Source of the DNA: Phascolarctobacterium sp.
Lineage (GTDB): Bacteria; Bacillota; Negativicutes; Acidaminococcales; Acidaminococcaceae
Assembly (NCBI GenBank): GCA_020024105.1
Contig: JAHHUH010000009.1
Location: 1-60,781, forward strand
DNA length: 60,781 bases
Reading direction: 5' to 3'
In this document: in pieces, positions 25,307 through 35,018 of the stretch
Numbering within the stretch: the stretch's first letter is position 1
Layout: every line of letters begins with the position of its first letter
The notes under the pieces: generated by a model
Databases searched by the model: none
Told to the model about the DNA's origin: nothing
The model's input: only the letters and a program-made list of their open reading frames with translations
Position numbers and translations under genes: made by a program

Positions 25307-25335
25307 TTGCGTTTCTGCTAGTGCTACTTTATAAT
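25307..25335 (+). promoter_or_regulatory. Promoter of the RND efflux operon
   Basis: TTGCGT at 25307-25312 and a perfect TATAAT at 25330-25335 are 17 bp apart. The leader is about 70 nt. A short inverted repeat (CTGACT-GAGT-AGTCAG, 25222-25237) upstream covers the preceding stop codon. Confidence 0.55.
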
Positions 25336-25412
25336 AATTGTATTCTGAAAATGGTAAGGTATCTCCCTAAAGGGGTTATAGCTTTTCTTAGAAAGTGGAG
25401 GAGGATCTAGAT

Positions 25413-26579
25413 ATGCTTAGTTTTATCCGTTCCCGTCGTGCTAAAGGGATTTTAGCAGCGACTATGGCGGCAACTATGCTTTTTGCTGTAGCTGGTTGTG
25501 GTCAAAAGGAACAAGCTCAGGGGCAGCAGGCAGTGCTGGTTAAGTCCATGCAGGTAATTAAACGTGATACCCCCCTTGTTTATGACTACACAGGCTTTGT
25601 GGAAGCAACTCAAGAGATGGATTTGAAGGCACAGGTTACCGGACAGATTACCGGTAAGTATTTTAAAGGCGGTGAAACCGTCCAGGCTGGTCAGACATTA
25701 TATACCATTGACCAACGTACCTATAGTGCAAATGTTTTAAGTGCAGAGGCGAATTTGGCTAATGCCCGTGCTGCTTTGGCCAATGCGGCTATGAATGCTG
25801 AACGTTATAGTAAGCTGTACGATCAGAATGCAGTGTCCAAGCAGATGCTGGACAATATGCTGATGCAGCGTGATCAGGCGCGCGCAGCAGTTAATGCTAT
25901 GGAGGCTGCTTTGGCCAATGCTCAGACCAATTTAAACGAAACCAATGTTACCGCACCCTTTACCGGTCGCATTGATACCAATTCTCTGGAGGCAGGCAAC
26001 TATGTTGTTGCTGGTCAAAATGTTTTGACCAAAATTTCTAATACCGACCCTGTTTTTGTTAAATTCAGCATGGCTGAGCCAGAATATCTGGCTTTAAGCT
26101 CTAAGAATAATCGTAAAGATGCTCCGCTGGAGAATTTGACCGCTATTCTTTCTGATGGTAGTGAGTATGATTTGAAGGGACATATTGCCGAGGTTAACCG
26201 TGGCATTGATGGTAATACCGGTACCTTGACTATTAAGGCAAGCTTTGATAATCCGAATCGTAAGTTGCTGCCTGGTATGTTTGCTCATATTACTGCTAAT
26301 GCCGGTATTTGTGAAGGAGCGATGCTTATTCCGCAGCGTGCTGTTACTGAATTGATGTATAAGCAGTTCGTATATGTTATTGGTAATGACAATAAGGTTA
26401 CCATGAAGGAAGTAAAAACCGGTCAGACTGTAGGTCGTCTCTGCATCGTAGAGAGTGGCCTGACAGGTGATGAAAACATCGTTGTTGAGGGTGTTGGCAA
26501 AATGCGTCAGGGTCTGGAGGTTAATCCCCAGCCGATGACAGAAGCTGATCTGGATACAGAAACAGCTCCTGAGCAATAA
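25413..26579 (+). CDS. RND efflux periplasmic adaptor (AcrA/MexA-like) lipoprotein
   Basis: A 388-residue membrane fusion protein. The signal with lipobox AVAGC (Cys at about residue 29) predicts a lipid anchor. The biotinyl-lipoyl half-motifs are LKAQVTGQITGKYFKGG and VTAPFTGRIDTNSLEAGN, flanking an alpha-hairpin of Ala/Asn-rich heptads (about residues 90-165). A beta-barrel domain (ILSDGSEYDLKGHI) and a membrane-proximal domain (IPQRAVTELMYKQFVY) follow. Start is ATG 25413, with GGAGGAGG 8 nt upstream. It bridges the pump encoded 13 nt downstream to an outer-membrane channel not encoded here. Confidence 0.92.
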   Translation: MLSFIRSRRAKGILAATMAATMLFAVAGCGQKEQAQGQQAVLVKSMQVIKRDTPLVYDYTGFVEATQEMDLKAQVTGQITGKYFKGGETVQAGQTLYTIDQRTYSANVLSAEANLANARAALANAAMNAERYSKLYDQNAVSKQMLDNMLMQRDQARAAVNAMEAALANAQTNLNETNVTAPFTGRIDTNSLEAGNYVVAGQNVLTKISNTDPVFVKFSMAEPEYLALSSKNNRKDAPLENLTAILSDGSEYDLKGHIAEVNRGIDGNTGTLTIKASFDNPNRKLLPGMFAHITANAGICEGAMLIPQRAVTELMYKQFVYVIGNDNKVTMKEVKTGQTVGRLCIVESGLTGDENIVVEGVGKMRQGLEVNPQPMTEADLDTETAPEQ

Positions 26580-26592
26580 GGAGGTAAGCTGA

Positions 26593-29500
26593 ATGGCACG
26601 TTTTTTTATTGACCGTCCGGTCTTTGCTATCGTGCTGGCTATACTGATTACGCTCTTAGGTATTTTAGCGGGTTTTAGCTTACCTATTGCCCAATATCCC
26701 AATATTACTAAACCGCGTATTTCAGTATCTACAAACTATGTAGGTGCTAGTGCCGATACGGTAGAGGAGGCAGTTGCCCAATCTATCGAACAAAAGGTAA
26801 GTGGTGTTGAAAACATGTTGGATATGAACTCCATCAGTACCAGTAATGGTCAGTATGAATTAAATGTTCAGTTTAACCTGGAAAAAAATGCCGACATCGC
26901 TTCTGTAGAGGTACAAAACCGTGTTTCTCAGGCAAATAGCTCCATGCCCGCCGAGGTTATGAGCAGCGGTATCGTTACCGTTAAGAAGTCTGCGGAAACT
27001 ATTATGTTCTTCGGTTTGACCTCTCCTAATAAAACTTATGATAGTATGTTCTTGAGAACCTATGCTGATGCGAACTTTATTGATGCGATTAAGCGTGTAA
27101 AAGGAGTTTCTTCTGTTAGTGAGTACGGTCCGGAGTATTCTATTCGTTTATGGTTGAATCCTGAGAAGATGGCTCAGTTGGGGGTTACTACTGATGATAT
27201 CAGTCGTGCAATTAAAACCCAGAATATTCAGGCTCCTGTTGGTTCTATTGGTAACCGTCCGACTACGGATATGCAGGAAAAAACCTATTCTGCTAGTGCT
27301 CAGGGACGGTTGAAGACTCCTGATGAATTTGGTAATGTTATTGTACGTTCTGTAGGCGGTGAAAATCTGTATCTGAAGGATCTCGCTAGAATTGAGGAAG
27401 CTCCTCGTAGCGATATCGTTTATGGTGCTATTAACGGAGGTGACTCCGTTATTTTCGCTGTTGCCTTGACTTCTGATGCAAATGCTATTGATGCAGTTAA
27501 GGATATCAGAACAGCCTTGAAAGATGCAGAAAGTCGCTTCCCTGATGATATGAAAATTCTGATTGTACAGGATAATACTCAATTCATTGTTGAATCCTTG
27601 GAGAAGGTAGCACATACTTTTGTGGAAGCTTTGTTCCTTGTAATTTTTGTAGTATTCATGTTTTTAGGTAGCTGGCGTGCCACACTTATCCCTGTTTTGG
27701 CAGTGCCTGTATCTCTAGTTGGTACTTTTGCTGCTTTCGTGTTGATGGGCTTTACCATTAATACCTTGACCGCTTTTGCGATGATTCTGGCCATCGGTCT
27801 GGTTGTCGATGATGCAATTGTCGTAGTAGAAGCTGTTGAACATCATATTCAGGAAAACGGTATGTCTCCTAAGGAGGCTACCTATCGTGCTATGAATGAG
27901 GTATCCGGTCCTGTAGTAGCAATTGCTTTTGTTTTGTCTGCTGTATTTATTCCGGTAGCTTTTACAGGTGGTACTGTAGGTGAATTGTATAAGCAATTTG
28001 CATTGACTATTTCTGTTTCTATGATGTTGTCTGCAATTATTGCTTTATCTCTAACTCCGGCGCTCTGCTCTCTGCTTTTGAAAAAAAGGTCTGATGAGGG
28101 AGATGTGAAGGGTTTTATCGGTAAAATGGTAAAAAGTTTTGACCAATGGTTTGCAAGAACTCTAAAAAAATATGTTAGTAATGTGGAGGTTTGTATCCGT
28201 CGGTCTAAGCTTATGTTGGTCGGTCTGGTAATTATGGGCATTTGCATTGCTGCTCTATCTAAGGTAACGCCGTCAGGCTTCGTACCTAATGAGGACCAGG
28301 GCATGTCCGCAGTTGCTATCAGCCTGCCGGAGAATGCTTCTAGTAATCGTACAAGTCAGGTTATCAATGAATTAGGTAATAAGTTGCGTAATTTGCCAGA
28401 TGTAGAATATGTACTGACTGTATCTGGTGTAGATATTTTATCCAATGCACAAAAATCCAATGCCGGCATGGTTGTTGTCAGTATGAAGGACTATGCTGAA
28501 CGTAGTCATAGTATTCAGGATCTCATTCCCATGATTTGGGGGACTGGTGCCCAGTTTCCTGATGCTAATGTTATGGCCTTCCAACCGCCTTCTTTACCCG
28601 GTGCTTCTAGCACAGGTGTTTTGGGGATGTATCTGATGAATCTTGGTGGTGAGGATGTTATTACCATGGGTGAACGTGCTGATGCCTTTTTGGCCGCAGC
28701 TCGCCAACGTCCGGAAATTGGTATGATTTATACCACCTTGAATACTACTACTCCTACATTGCAGTTTAATGTGGATCGTGACAAGGCTGAATCCCTACAT
28801 GTTCCTGTAGCTAGTGTTTATAGTGCTCTGCAAACCTACTTAGGTGGTTACGAGGTTAACGATATTAATAACTTCGGTCGTACCTGGAAGGTTATTATGC
28901 AGGCTGATGAAAAGTACCGTACCAGTGCTGATGACCTACGTTATTTCTACGTACGTAGTACTGACGGTAATAGCATTCCTCTGAATACCCTGGTAACTGC
29001 TGAAAAACAAAGTAGCTCCCTGATTATGACCCGCTTTAACGGCGCTCGTGCTATTAAGATTGCTGGTGACCCGGCAGATGGTTATTCTACCGGTCAGGCC
29101 ATGAAGGCCTTGGAAGAGGTGGCAGCACAAACTCTGCCTAATACCTATACCTATGAATGGGTTGACCAGAGCCGTGATGAAATTGAAGCTGGCGACAGCT
29201 CCTTGAAGATTTTCATTATTTCCTTAATCTTCGTTTTCCTCTGCTTGGCTGCTTTGTACGAGAGCTGGACTATTCCTTTGGCTGTTCTGCTGTCAGTACC
29301 CTCTGCTGTATTCGGCTGCTTTCTATCTCAATACGCACGTGGCCTGCAAAATGATGTTTACATGCAGATTGGTTTGATTACCTTGATCGGTTTGGCTGCT
29401 AAGAACGCAATTTTGATTGTAGAATATGCGAAGATGAACCTGGAAGCAGGTATGCCTCTGGTGGAAGCGACTGTAGAAGCTGCTAAAGTACGTTTACGTC

Positions 29501-29715
29501 CTATTTTGATGACTTCCTTTGCTTTCATTTTAGGCTGCGTACCTTTGGCTATTGCTACCGGTCCTGGTGCTGGTGCCCGTATTTCCATGGGTAATGCCGT
29601 AGTTGGTGGTATGACCATTGCAACTTTCTTTGGTATCTTCCTGATTCCGGTACTCTTTGTTTGTGTAGAACAGTTCTTCTCCCGTAAGAAGAAGGATGCA
29701 CCTAAAGAGGTATAA
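26593..29715 (+). CDS. RND multidrug efflux pump permease (AcrB/MexB, HAE1 family)
   Basis: A 1040-residue inner-membrane proton antiporter. It has the canonical start (ARFFIDRPVFAIVLAI), two large periplasmic loops and 12 membrane segments. The proton-relay aspartates are D406-D407 in GLVVDDAIVVVEAVEHH, and the partner Lys region is in LIGLAAKNAILIVEYA. Length matches AcrB. It follows the adaptor gene with AAGGAGG before the ATG and ends at a terminator. No TolC-like gene follows, so the outer-membrane factor must come from elsewhere. Substrates are probably hydrophobic drugs or bile-like compounds (inference). Confidence 0.95.
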   Translation: MARFFIDRPVFAIVLAILITLLGILAGFSLPIAQYPNITKPRISVSTNYVGASADTVEEAVAQSIEQKVSGVENMLDMNSISTSNGQYELNVQFNLEKNADIASVEVQNRVSQANSSMPAEVMSSGIVTVKKSAETIMFFGLTSPNKTYDSMFLRTYADANFIDAIKRVKGVSSVSEYGPEYSIRLWLNPEKMAQLGVTTDDISRAIKTQNIQAPVGSIGNRPTTDMQEKTYSASAQGRLKTPDEFGNVIVRSVGGENLYLKDLARIEEAPRSDIVYGAINGGDSVIFAVALTSDANAIDAVKDIRTALKDAESRFPDDMKILIVQDNTQFIVESLEKVAHTFVEALFLVIFVVFMFLGSWRATLIPVLAVPVSLVGTFAAFVLMGFTINTLTAFAMILAIGLVVDDAIVVVEAVEHHIQENGMSPKEATYRAMNEVSGPVVAIAFVLSAVFIPVAFTGGTVGELYKQFALTISVSMMLSAIIALSLTPALCSLLLKKRSDEGDVKGFIGKMVKSFDQWFARTLKKYVSNVEVCIRRSKLMLVGLVIMGICIAALSKVTPSGFVPNEDQGMSAVAISLPENASSNRTSQVINELGNKLRNLPDVEYVLTVSGVDILSNAQKSNAGMVVVSMKDYAERSHSIQDLIPMIWGTGAQFPDANVMAFQPPSLPGASSTGVLGMYLMNLGGEDVITMGERADAFLAAARQRPEIGMIYTTLNTTTPTLQFNVDRDKAESLHVPVASVYSALQTYLGGYEVNDINNFGRTWKVIMQADEKYRTSADDLRYFYVRSTDGNSIPLNTLVTAEKQSSSLIMTRFNGARAIKIAGDPADGYSTGQAMKALEEVAAQTLPNTYTYEWVDQSRDEIEAGDSSLKIFIISLIFVFLCLAALYESWTIPLAVLLSVPSAVFGCFLSQYARGLQNDVYMQIGLITLIGLAAKNAILIVEYAKMNLEAGMPLVEATVEAAKVRLRPILMTSFAFILGCVPLAIATGPGAGARISMGNAVVGGMTIATFFGIFLIPVLFVCVEQFFSRKKKDAPKEV

Positions 29716-29732
29716 ATAAGAATTAGCTTTCT

Positions 29733-29771
29733 AACCCTGTACATTTTGTACAGGGTTTATTTATTTATTTT
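29733..29771 (+). terminator. Terminator of the RND efflux operon
   Basis: AACCCTGTACA pairs with TGTACAGGGTT around TTT, followed by a T-rich tract. Confidence 0.8.
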
Positions 29772-29854
29772 TTTTTTCAAAAGGAGGGCTTTTTCTGTAG
29801 TATACTAGGGATATCTAGGTAATTTTCTACAAATAAAGAATGAGGGTGACGCGT

Positions 29855-31579
29855 GTGCAAAAATTTAACCTGTCCCTAGGCTTCTTACGGGATGTATGGT
29901 ATTTAACTAAAAGCTATTGGCAATCAGAGGAAAAGAAAAAGGCGTTTTTTCTGCTTTTTTGTATTATTGCTCTGACCCTGGGCATTGTATATATGCTGGT
30001 TTTGCTTAATCATTGGAATAACAGCTTTTATAGTGCTCTGCAAAACTATCAGACGGATAGAATTTTTTATGAGCTGATACATTTTTCATGGTTGGCGGCT
30101 ATTTACATTATTTTGAGTGTATATTCCTACTATTTGCAGCAAATATTAATTTTGAATTGGCGGCAATGGTTGACGGACCGTTTTTTGGATACTTGGCTAA
30201 AGAATAAAACGTATTATTATTTACAGATGTTTGGACATGATACGGATAATCCGGACCAGAGAATTAGTGAGGATGTACGTCTTTTTGTAGAAATGACGAT
30301 TAGCTTCAGCGTTGGTTTATTAAAGGCCATTTGTACTTTTGTGTCCTTCGTCGTAGTGCTCTATGATTTGTCAGGTGCTTACCAATTTACCTTTTTAGGC
30401 AGGGAATGGGTAATAGAGGGCTATCTTTTTTGGGCAGCTTTTATTTACTCCATTATCGGTACCTATATTACGCATCTGGTGGGGCGAAAGCTGGTACAGA
30501 TTAATTTTGTCCAACAGCGTTACGAGGCTGACTTCCGTTTCAGTATGATTCGTCTACGTGAAAGTAGTGAAAGTGTCGCCTTTTATCGGGGAGAGCAGCA
30601 GGAAAGAAGAGTTTTTAAAGAGCGTTTTACTAATCTGTTGGCAAATTTCTGGAAATTAGTTACTAAGCAGAAGCAGCTGGTCTGGTTGAATTCCGGCTAT
30701 TCACAAATTGCGATTATTTTCCCCTTTATAGCAGCGATGAACTGTTATCTAGCTAAGGATATTACATTAGGTGGCTTGATGCAGGTGGCTAATGCTTTTG
30801 GCAGTGTACAGGGTTCTTTGTCCTATATCGTAGATACCTATGTGACCTTGGCCCAATGGCAGGCTGTTGTTATGCGTTTAACCTCCTTTGGCAGGCATAT
30901 GCAGGAGGTTGCAGCTAAAAGCGAGCAATTTCAGCTGCGTAGAGCAGTTACCGCTGGTCAGGTATGTACGGAGGAGCTGCAGATTAATCTGCCCGATGGG
31001 ACGCCTCTTTTACAGCATATAAATTTACAGCTGGAGCCCGGTAGTAATATTTTGATTAAAGGTGTGAGTGGTAGTGGTAAAAGTACCCTGCTACGAGGTC
31101 TAGCAGGCCTGTGGCCTTACGTTAAAGGAAAGGTGAGTCTACCGCCTCAGGAGCAACTGCTTTTCGTTCCCCAAAAGCCTTACCTGCCCATGGGAAGCTT
31201 AAGGGAGGTCTTACTTTATCCTGGTAGGCAGGCCTTTACTGATGCTCAGCTGGTGGAAGCTTTGGAAAAATGCCATATTGGTTATCTACGTACTAAGCTG
31301 GATGCAGTTGCAGATTGGTCCCATACTTTTTCTGTAGGAGAACAGCAGCGGCTGGCCTTTGCTAGAGTTTATTTACAACAGCCCCAATGGCTGTTTCTGG
31401 ATGAGGCGACATCTGCGCTGGATGAGGAAACGGAAGCTGTTCTGTATGGACTGCTGGTGCAAGAATTAGCGGCAACAACGGTAGTAAGTGTAGGTCATCG
31501 TAGTACCTTAAATGAATTCCATCAGCAGGTATTAAGGCTTAATAAGAAGGAGAAAAATGTAATACTGCAATCTCTATAA
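29855..31579 (+). CDS. SbmA/YddA-like ABC transporter (fused permease and ATPase)
   Basis: A 574-residue half-transporter. The N-terminal part (about residues 1-350) has six membrane segments of the SbmA/BacA type, with LNHWNNSFYSALQNYQ and LNWRQWLTDRFLDTWL as landmarks. The C-terminal ATPase has Walker A GVSGSGKSTLLRGLAGLW, signature FSVGEQQRLAFARV and Walker B WLFLDEATSALDEE. This is the YddA-like or peroxisomal-ABCD-like build; relatives move peptides, vitamin B12 or acyl compounds. Start is GTG 29855 with GAGGGTGA upstream; ATG 29840 overlaps the SD. Substrate unknown. Confidence 0.88.
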   Translation: MQKFNLSLGFLRDVWYLTKSYWQSEEKKKAFFLLFCIIALTLGIVYMLVLLNHWNNSFYSALQNYQTDRIFYELIHFSWLAAIYIILSVYSYYLQQILILNWRQWLTDRFLDTWLKNKTYYYLQMFGHDTDNPDQRISEDVRLFVEMTISFSVGLLKAICTFVSFVVVLYDLSGAYQFTFLGREWVIEGYLFWAAFIYSIIGTYITHLVGRKLVQINFVQQRYEADFRFSMIRLRESSESVAFYRGEQQERRVFKERFTNLLANFWKLVTKQKQLVWLNSGYSQIAIIFPFIAAMNCYLAKDITLGGLMQVANAFGSVQGSLSYIVDTYVTLAQWQAVVMRLTSFGRHMQEVAAKSEQFQLRRAVTAGQVCTEELQINLPDGTPLLQHINLQLEPGSNILIKGVSGSGKSTLLRGLAGLWPYVKGKVSLPPQEQLLFVPQKPYLPMGSLREVLLYPGRQAFTDAQLVEALEKCHIGYLRTKLDAVADWSHTFSVGEQQRLAFARVYLQQPQWLFLDEATSALDEETEAVLYGLLVQELAATTVVSVGHRSTLNEFHQQVLRLNKKEKNVILQSL

Positions 31580-31604
31580 TAGTTTTCGACTATTATAGAG
31601 ATTG
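31568..31604 (+). terminator. Long hairpin overlapping the stop codon of the SbmA/YddA-like gene
   Basis: CAATCTCTATAATAG pairs perfectly with CTATTATAGAGATTG around a 7-nt loop. The TAA stop (31577-31579) lies in the 5' arm. There is no real T tract, so it may be an RNA 3'-end stabiliser rather than a strong terminator. Confidence 0.5.
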
Positions 31605-31712
31605 TTGTTAAAATTAATACTTTAAAGTAATTAAAAAAAGCAAATTAAAAGTCCATTTGTCAACAATTAGAAAAATATTCTAAAATTGTGTGTCAAAAAG
31701 AAAAAAATAGTG

Positions 31713-31718
31713 TATAAT
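31713..31718 (+). promoter_or_regulatory. -10 box of the YbjN-like gene
   Basis: Perfect TATAAT; the -35 is weak (TGTCAA at 31691-31696 with 16 bp). The leader would be about 90 nt. Confidence 0.4.
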
Positions 31719-31814
31719 GCTATTAGGTACAATTTATTGAAAATATTTTTTGCCCATTGTGCGGTAAAGTTTTTTTCAGTAAGAACAAAAAATAATTATA
31801 TGAGGTGGTTACTA

Positions 31815-32246
31815 ATGAATATCAAGGCACAAAAATACAGTGATTTTTTGAAGGCTAATAATATCAATGCTTTTGAAAGTCAAGAAGTAGAAAATGAAAT
31901 GCATGCTGTTCTTTTTCGTTCTTTTATGGAAGTAAGTGGACAAAACTTGCCGACTATGTTAGTCTTAGACGATAGCATTTATATTATGTTGCAAGTTCGT
32001 GTTGCTGCCGGTGTGGTTAAAGAAGCCAATAGAGCTGCCGTTGTAGAACATTTGAACCAGTTGAATGAAAAGTATAAAGTATTTAAATACTATGTTAATG
32101 AAACAGGCGACATTGTTATCGAAAGCTGCATTCCTAGCACTAATGATGGCTTTGTACCTGAAATGGTTAACGCAGTTATCGAAGTTATTTTGAAACATTT
32201 AGTAGAAGAATATCCGCAAATGATGAAAATTGTTTGGGTTGACTAA
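31815..32246 (+). CDS. YbjN-domain protein
   Basis: A 143-residue cytoplasmic protein with the alpha/beta fold pattern of YbjN and type III chaperone-like proteins: a first helix (KAQKYSDFLKANNINA), strands around TMLVLDDSIYIMLQVRV, a helix with AAVVEHLNQLNEKY, and a C-terminal helix. YbjN proteins are small regulators or chaperones with poorly known targets. Start is ATG 31815, with GAGGTGGT upstream; the frame stays open upstream without SD and through the -10 box. Single gene between two hairpins. Confidence 0.75.
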   Translation: MNIKAQKYSDFLKANNINAFESQEVENEMHAVLFRSFMEVSGQNLPTMLVLDDSIYIMLQVRVAAGVVKEANRAAVVEHLNQLNEKYKVFKYYVNETGDIVIESCIPSTNDGFVPEMVNAVIEVILKHLVEEYPQMMKIVWVD

Positions 32247-32270
32247 GCTAAAAGTTTAAAGCAACATGTG

Positions 32271-32304
32271 GAGCTGTACAGTATTTTACTGTACAGCTTT
32301 CTTA
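32271..32304 (+). terminator. Terminator of the YbjN-like gene
   Basis: AGCTGTACAGTA pairs with TACTGTACAGCT around TTT, then TTCTTAT. Confidence 0.8.
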
Positions 32305-32366
32305 TATTCAGGCATAAGTTAAATAAAAGCTATAATTAATGATATTAAAATTAGTGGAGGGTCATT

Positions 32367-34991
32367 TTGAGAAGATACGGATTAAAAAAAGAGGAAGTAC
32401 AGGCGTCCTTAGTAAAATATGGCAATAATGCTTTAAGTCAGCCACCCAGAGAGGGATTTTGGGATAAGCTTTTGGATAACTTTAAGGATCCTATTATTCG
32501 CATATTGATTTTAGCGCTACTGGTAAATGTAGTTTTTGTTTATTTGGGGCATGGTGATTGGATTGAAACGGCAGGTATCTTTGTAGCTATCGTTTTGGCC
32601 ACCTTTGTTTCTACCTATTCCGAATATAGTAATGAAAATGCTTTCCAAAAGCTACAGGAGGAGGCTAGTCGTATCCGTTGCAAGGTATGGCGTGATGGTG
32701 AGCCCGTAGAGCTGTCTATTGACGAGCTGGTGCTAGGAGATGCCATTATTCTGGAGGCTGGCGATAAGATTCCTGTAGATGGTATTTTATTAGAGGGCGA
32801 TATTAAGGTGGACCAGTCGGCCTTAAATGGTGAAAGTGAAGAGGCAGCTAAAATTGTTGCTGGTCCTGGTTTTATATGGAATGAGGAAAAAATTGATTTC
32901 CTGGAGGAGGAAAAACTCTTCCGCGGTAGCGTGGTTGTAGAGGGTGCCGGTGTGATGCAGGCTGTCAAGATAGGCGACGCTTCCATTTATGGACAATTAA
33001 CTCAGGAGCTGAAGGACGATGAAAGAGATAGTCCGTTAAAATTGAAATTAAAAGGCTTGGCAGATGATATCAGTAAATTTGGCTATGCCGGTGGTATTTT
33101 AATTGCTGTTGCCGTTATGTTACATAAAATACTAGTAGCTGGTGGGCCTAGTGCATATTTAGCTAATATGACCGCAGTGATGGGAGACCTGGTGCAGGCT
33201 GTTATTCTGGCTATTATAATTATTGTTATGGCTGTACCTGAGGGTTTACCCTTGATGATTGCTATTGTTTCTTCTCTCAATATGCGCAAAATGCTTATGG
33301 ATAACGTTCTGGTGCGTAAGTTGGTCGGTATTGAAACAGCGGGTAGTCTTAATATTCTTTTTTCTGATAAAACAGGTACTATTACTAAGGGCAAGCTGGA
33401 GGTTATCCGCTTTATTACTGGTGATAAGCAGGAGATTTTAAGCTTTGAGGAATTGCCGGAGCGTTTAAAGGAATTTACCTATCAGAATGTGGTTCTTAAT
33501 ACCTCTGCCGCAGTTAGTGATGGTGCTATTGTAGGCGGCAATATGACAGAAATGGCTATGAATAAATATATTGGCGGCTACCGTATGGAGGAGGCCGTTA
33601 AGCGCCTGCATTTTGTACCATTTAATAGTGCTAATAAATATTCCTGGGCTATGGTAGAGGGTCCTACCAAGGCCTACTGTCTGATTAAGGGTGCGCCTGA
33701 GCGTCTGATTCTCCAATGCTCCCATTATTGGGATATGGAGGGTAATAGACAGCTCTTAACCGAGGCAATGAAGGAACGGCTGGACCAGCGGATGCTGGAG
33801 CTGGCCGGGGACGCTATCCGAATGTTGGCTGTATGTACCTATGAGGAGCCGGTGGAGGGCGATGTTCTGCCTGCTACAGGTCTTACTCTGGTGGGGATTT
33901 TGGGCATTCGTGATGATGTTCGTCCTGAGGCTGTGGAGGCTATTGCGGCCGTACAGCAGGCCGGTGTCCAGGTAGTTATGATTACTGGTGACCGTAAGGA
34001 AACAGCTATGGCCATTGCTAAGGATGCGGGACTTTTACAGCATCCGGATGAGGTGGTTTTGACCTCCGAGGAATTGTCCCATATAAGTGATGAGGAGGTA
34101 AAGCTGTTGCTGCCCAAACTGCGGGTGGTGGCACGTGCGCTGCCAATGGATAAATCCCGTCTGGTAAGATTGTCCCAGGAGCTTAATCTGGTCGTAGGTA
34201 TGACGGGCGATGGTGTTAACGACTCTCCTGCACTGAAAAAGGCCGATGTAGGCTTTGCCATGGGCAGTGGAACGGAGGTGGCTAAGGAGGCCGGTGATAT
34301 TGTTATTCTGGATGATAATTTCCTCAGTATCAAAAAGGCTATCCTATATGGTCGTACTATATATAATTCTATTTGTAAATTTATTGTCTTCCAATTGACG
34401 ATTAATTTCTCCGCCGTAGCGATTAACTTTATCGCACCATTTATCGGCATAGATAAGCCTCTGACGATTACTCAGATTTTGTGGATTAATCTGGTTATGG
34501 ATACTCTGGCTGCCCTGGCCTTTGGCGGAGAGCCGGCCTTGGAAAAATATTTGGCTGAAAATCCTAAGCGTCGTACAGATCCGATTGTCAGCAAAAAAAT
34601 GCTGGCTTCCATAATCTGGGGTGGTGTTTATATGACCATCATCGCCATAGTATTCTTTAAAAGCAGTTATGTGGACCATCTGTTCCGAGAAGCTCCTGAC
34701 CATATTTATACCTATACAGGCTTCTTTAGCACCTATATCTTTATGGCTGTAGCTAATGGCTTTAATGTACGCGTCAGCGGTTTGAATCTTTTAAGTAATA
34801 TCAACCTGAATAAAGGCTTTTTGAGGGTTATGAGCCTTATCCTGGTTATCCAGGTAGTTTTGACCTATGTGGGTGGACGGGTCCTGCGTACAGCACCTCT
34901 TAACCTACATGAATGGAGCATTGTTATCGGCTTTGGTCTGTCCATGCTGGTAATAGATTTTGTGCGCAAATTACTATTGAATAAAAATTAA
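32367..34991 (+). CDS. Calcium-translocating P-type ATPase (PMCA type)
   Basis: An 874-residue P2B-like Ca2+ pump. The phosphorylated Asp is D334 in LFSDKTGTITKGK, the actuator motif is NGESEEA, the TM4 ion site is AVPEGLPLMIAI, the hinge is TGDGVNDSPALKKADVG, and TM6 carries NLVMDTLAALAFGGEP. These match Ca2+ exporters rather than K+ or heavy-metal pumps. Start is TTG 32367 with GGAGGG 4-5 nt upstream. The CNNM/CorC gene begins 27 nt after the stop with no terminator between, so both are probably in one operon for divalent-cation handling. Confidence 0.92.
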   Translation: MRRYGLKKEEVQASLVKYGNNALSQPPREGFWDKLLDNFKDPIIRILILALLVNVVFVYLGHGDWIETAGIFVAIVLATFVSTYSEYSNENAFQKLQEEASRIRCKVWRDGEPVELSIDELVLGDAIILEAGDKIPVDGILLEGDIKVDQSALNGESEEAAKIVAGPGFIWNEEKIDFLEEEKLFRGSVVVEGAGVMQAVKIGDASIYGQLTQELKDDERDSPLKLKLKGLADDISKFGYAGGILIAVAVMLHKILVAGGPSAYLANMTAVMGDLVQAVILAIIIIVMAVPEGLPLMIAIVSSLNMRKMLMDNVLVRKLVGIETAGSLNILFSDKTGTITKGKLEVIRFITGDKQEILSFEELPERLKEFTYQNVVLNTSAAVSDGAIVGGNMTEMAMNKYIGGYRMEEAVKRLHFVPFNSANKYSWAMVEGPTKAYCLIKGAPERLILQCSHYWDMEGNRQLLTEAMKERLDQRMLELAGDAIRMLAVCTYEEPVEGDVLPATGLTLVGILGIRDDVRPEAVEAIAAVQQAGVQVVMITGDRKETAMAIAKDAGLLQHPDEVVLTSEELSHISDEEVKLLLPKLRVVARALPMDKSRLVRLSQELNLVVGMTGDGVNDSPALKKADVGFAMGSGTEVAKEAGDIVILDDNFLSIKKAILYGRTIYNSICKFIVFQLTINFSAVAINFIAPFIGIDKPLTITQILWINLVMDTLAALAFGGEPALEKYLAENPKRRTDPIVSKKMLASIIWGGVYMTIIAIVFFKSSYVDHLFREAPDHIYTYTGFFSTYIFMAVANGFNVRVSGLNLLSNINLNKGFLRVMSLILVIQVVLTYVGGRVLRTAPLNLHEWSIVIGFGLSMLVIDFVRKLLLNKN

Positions 34992-35018
34992 GTTTACGAA
35001 ACAAAGGGAGTGTGATTT

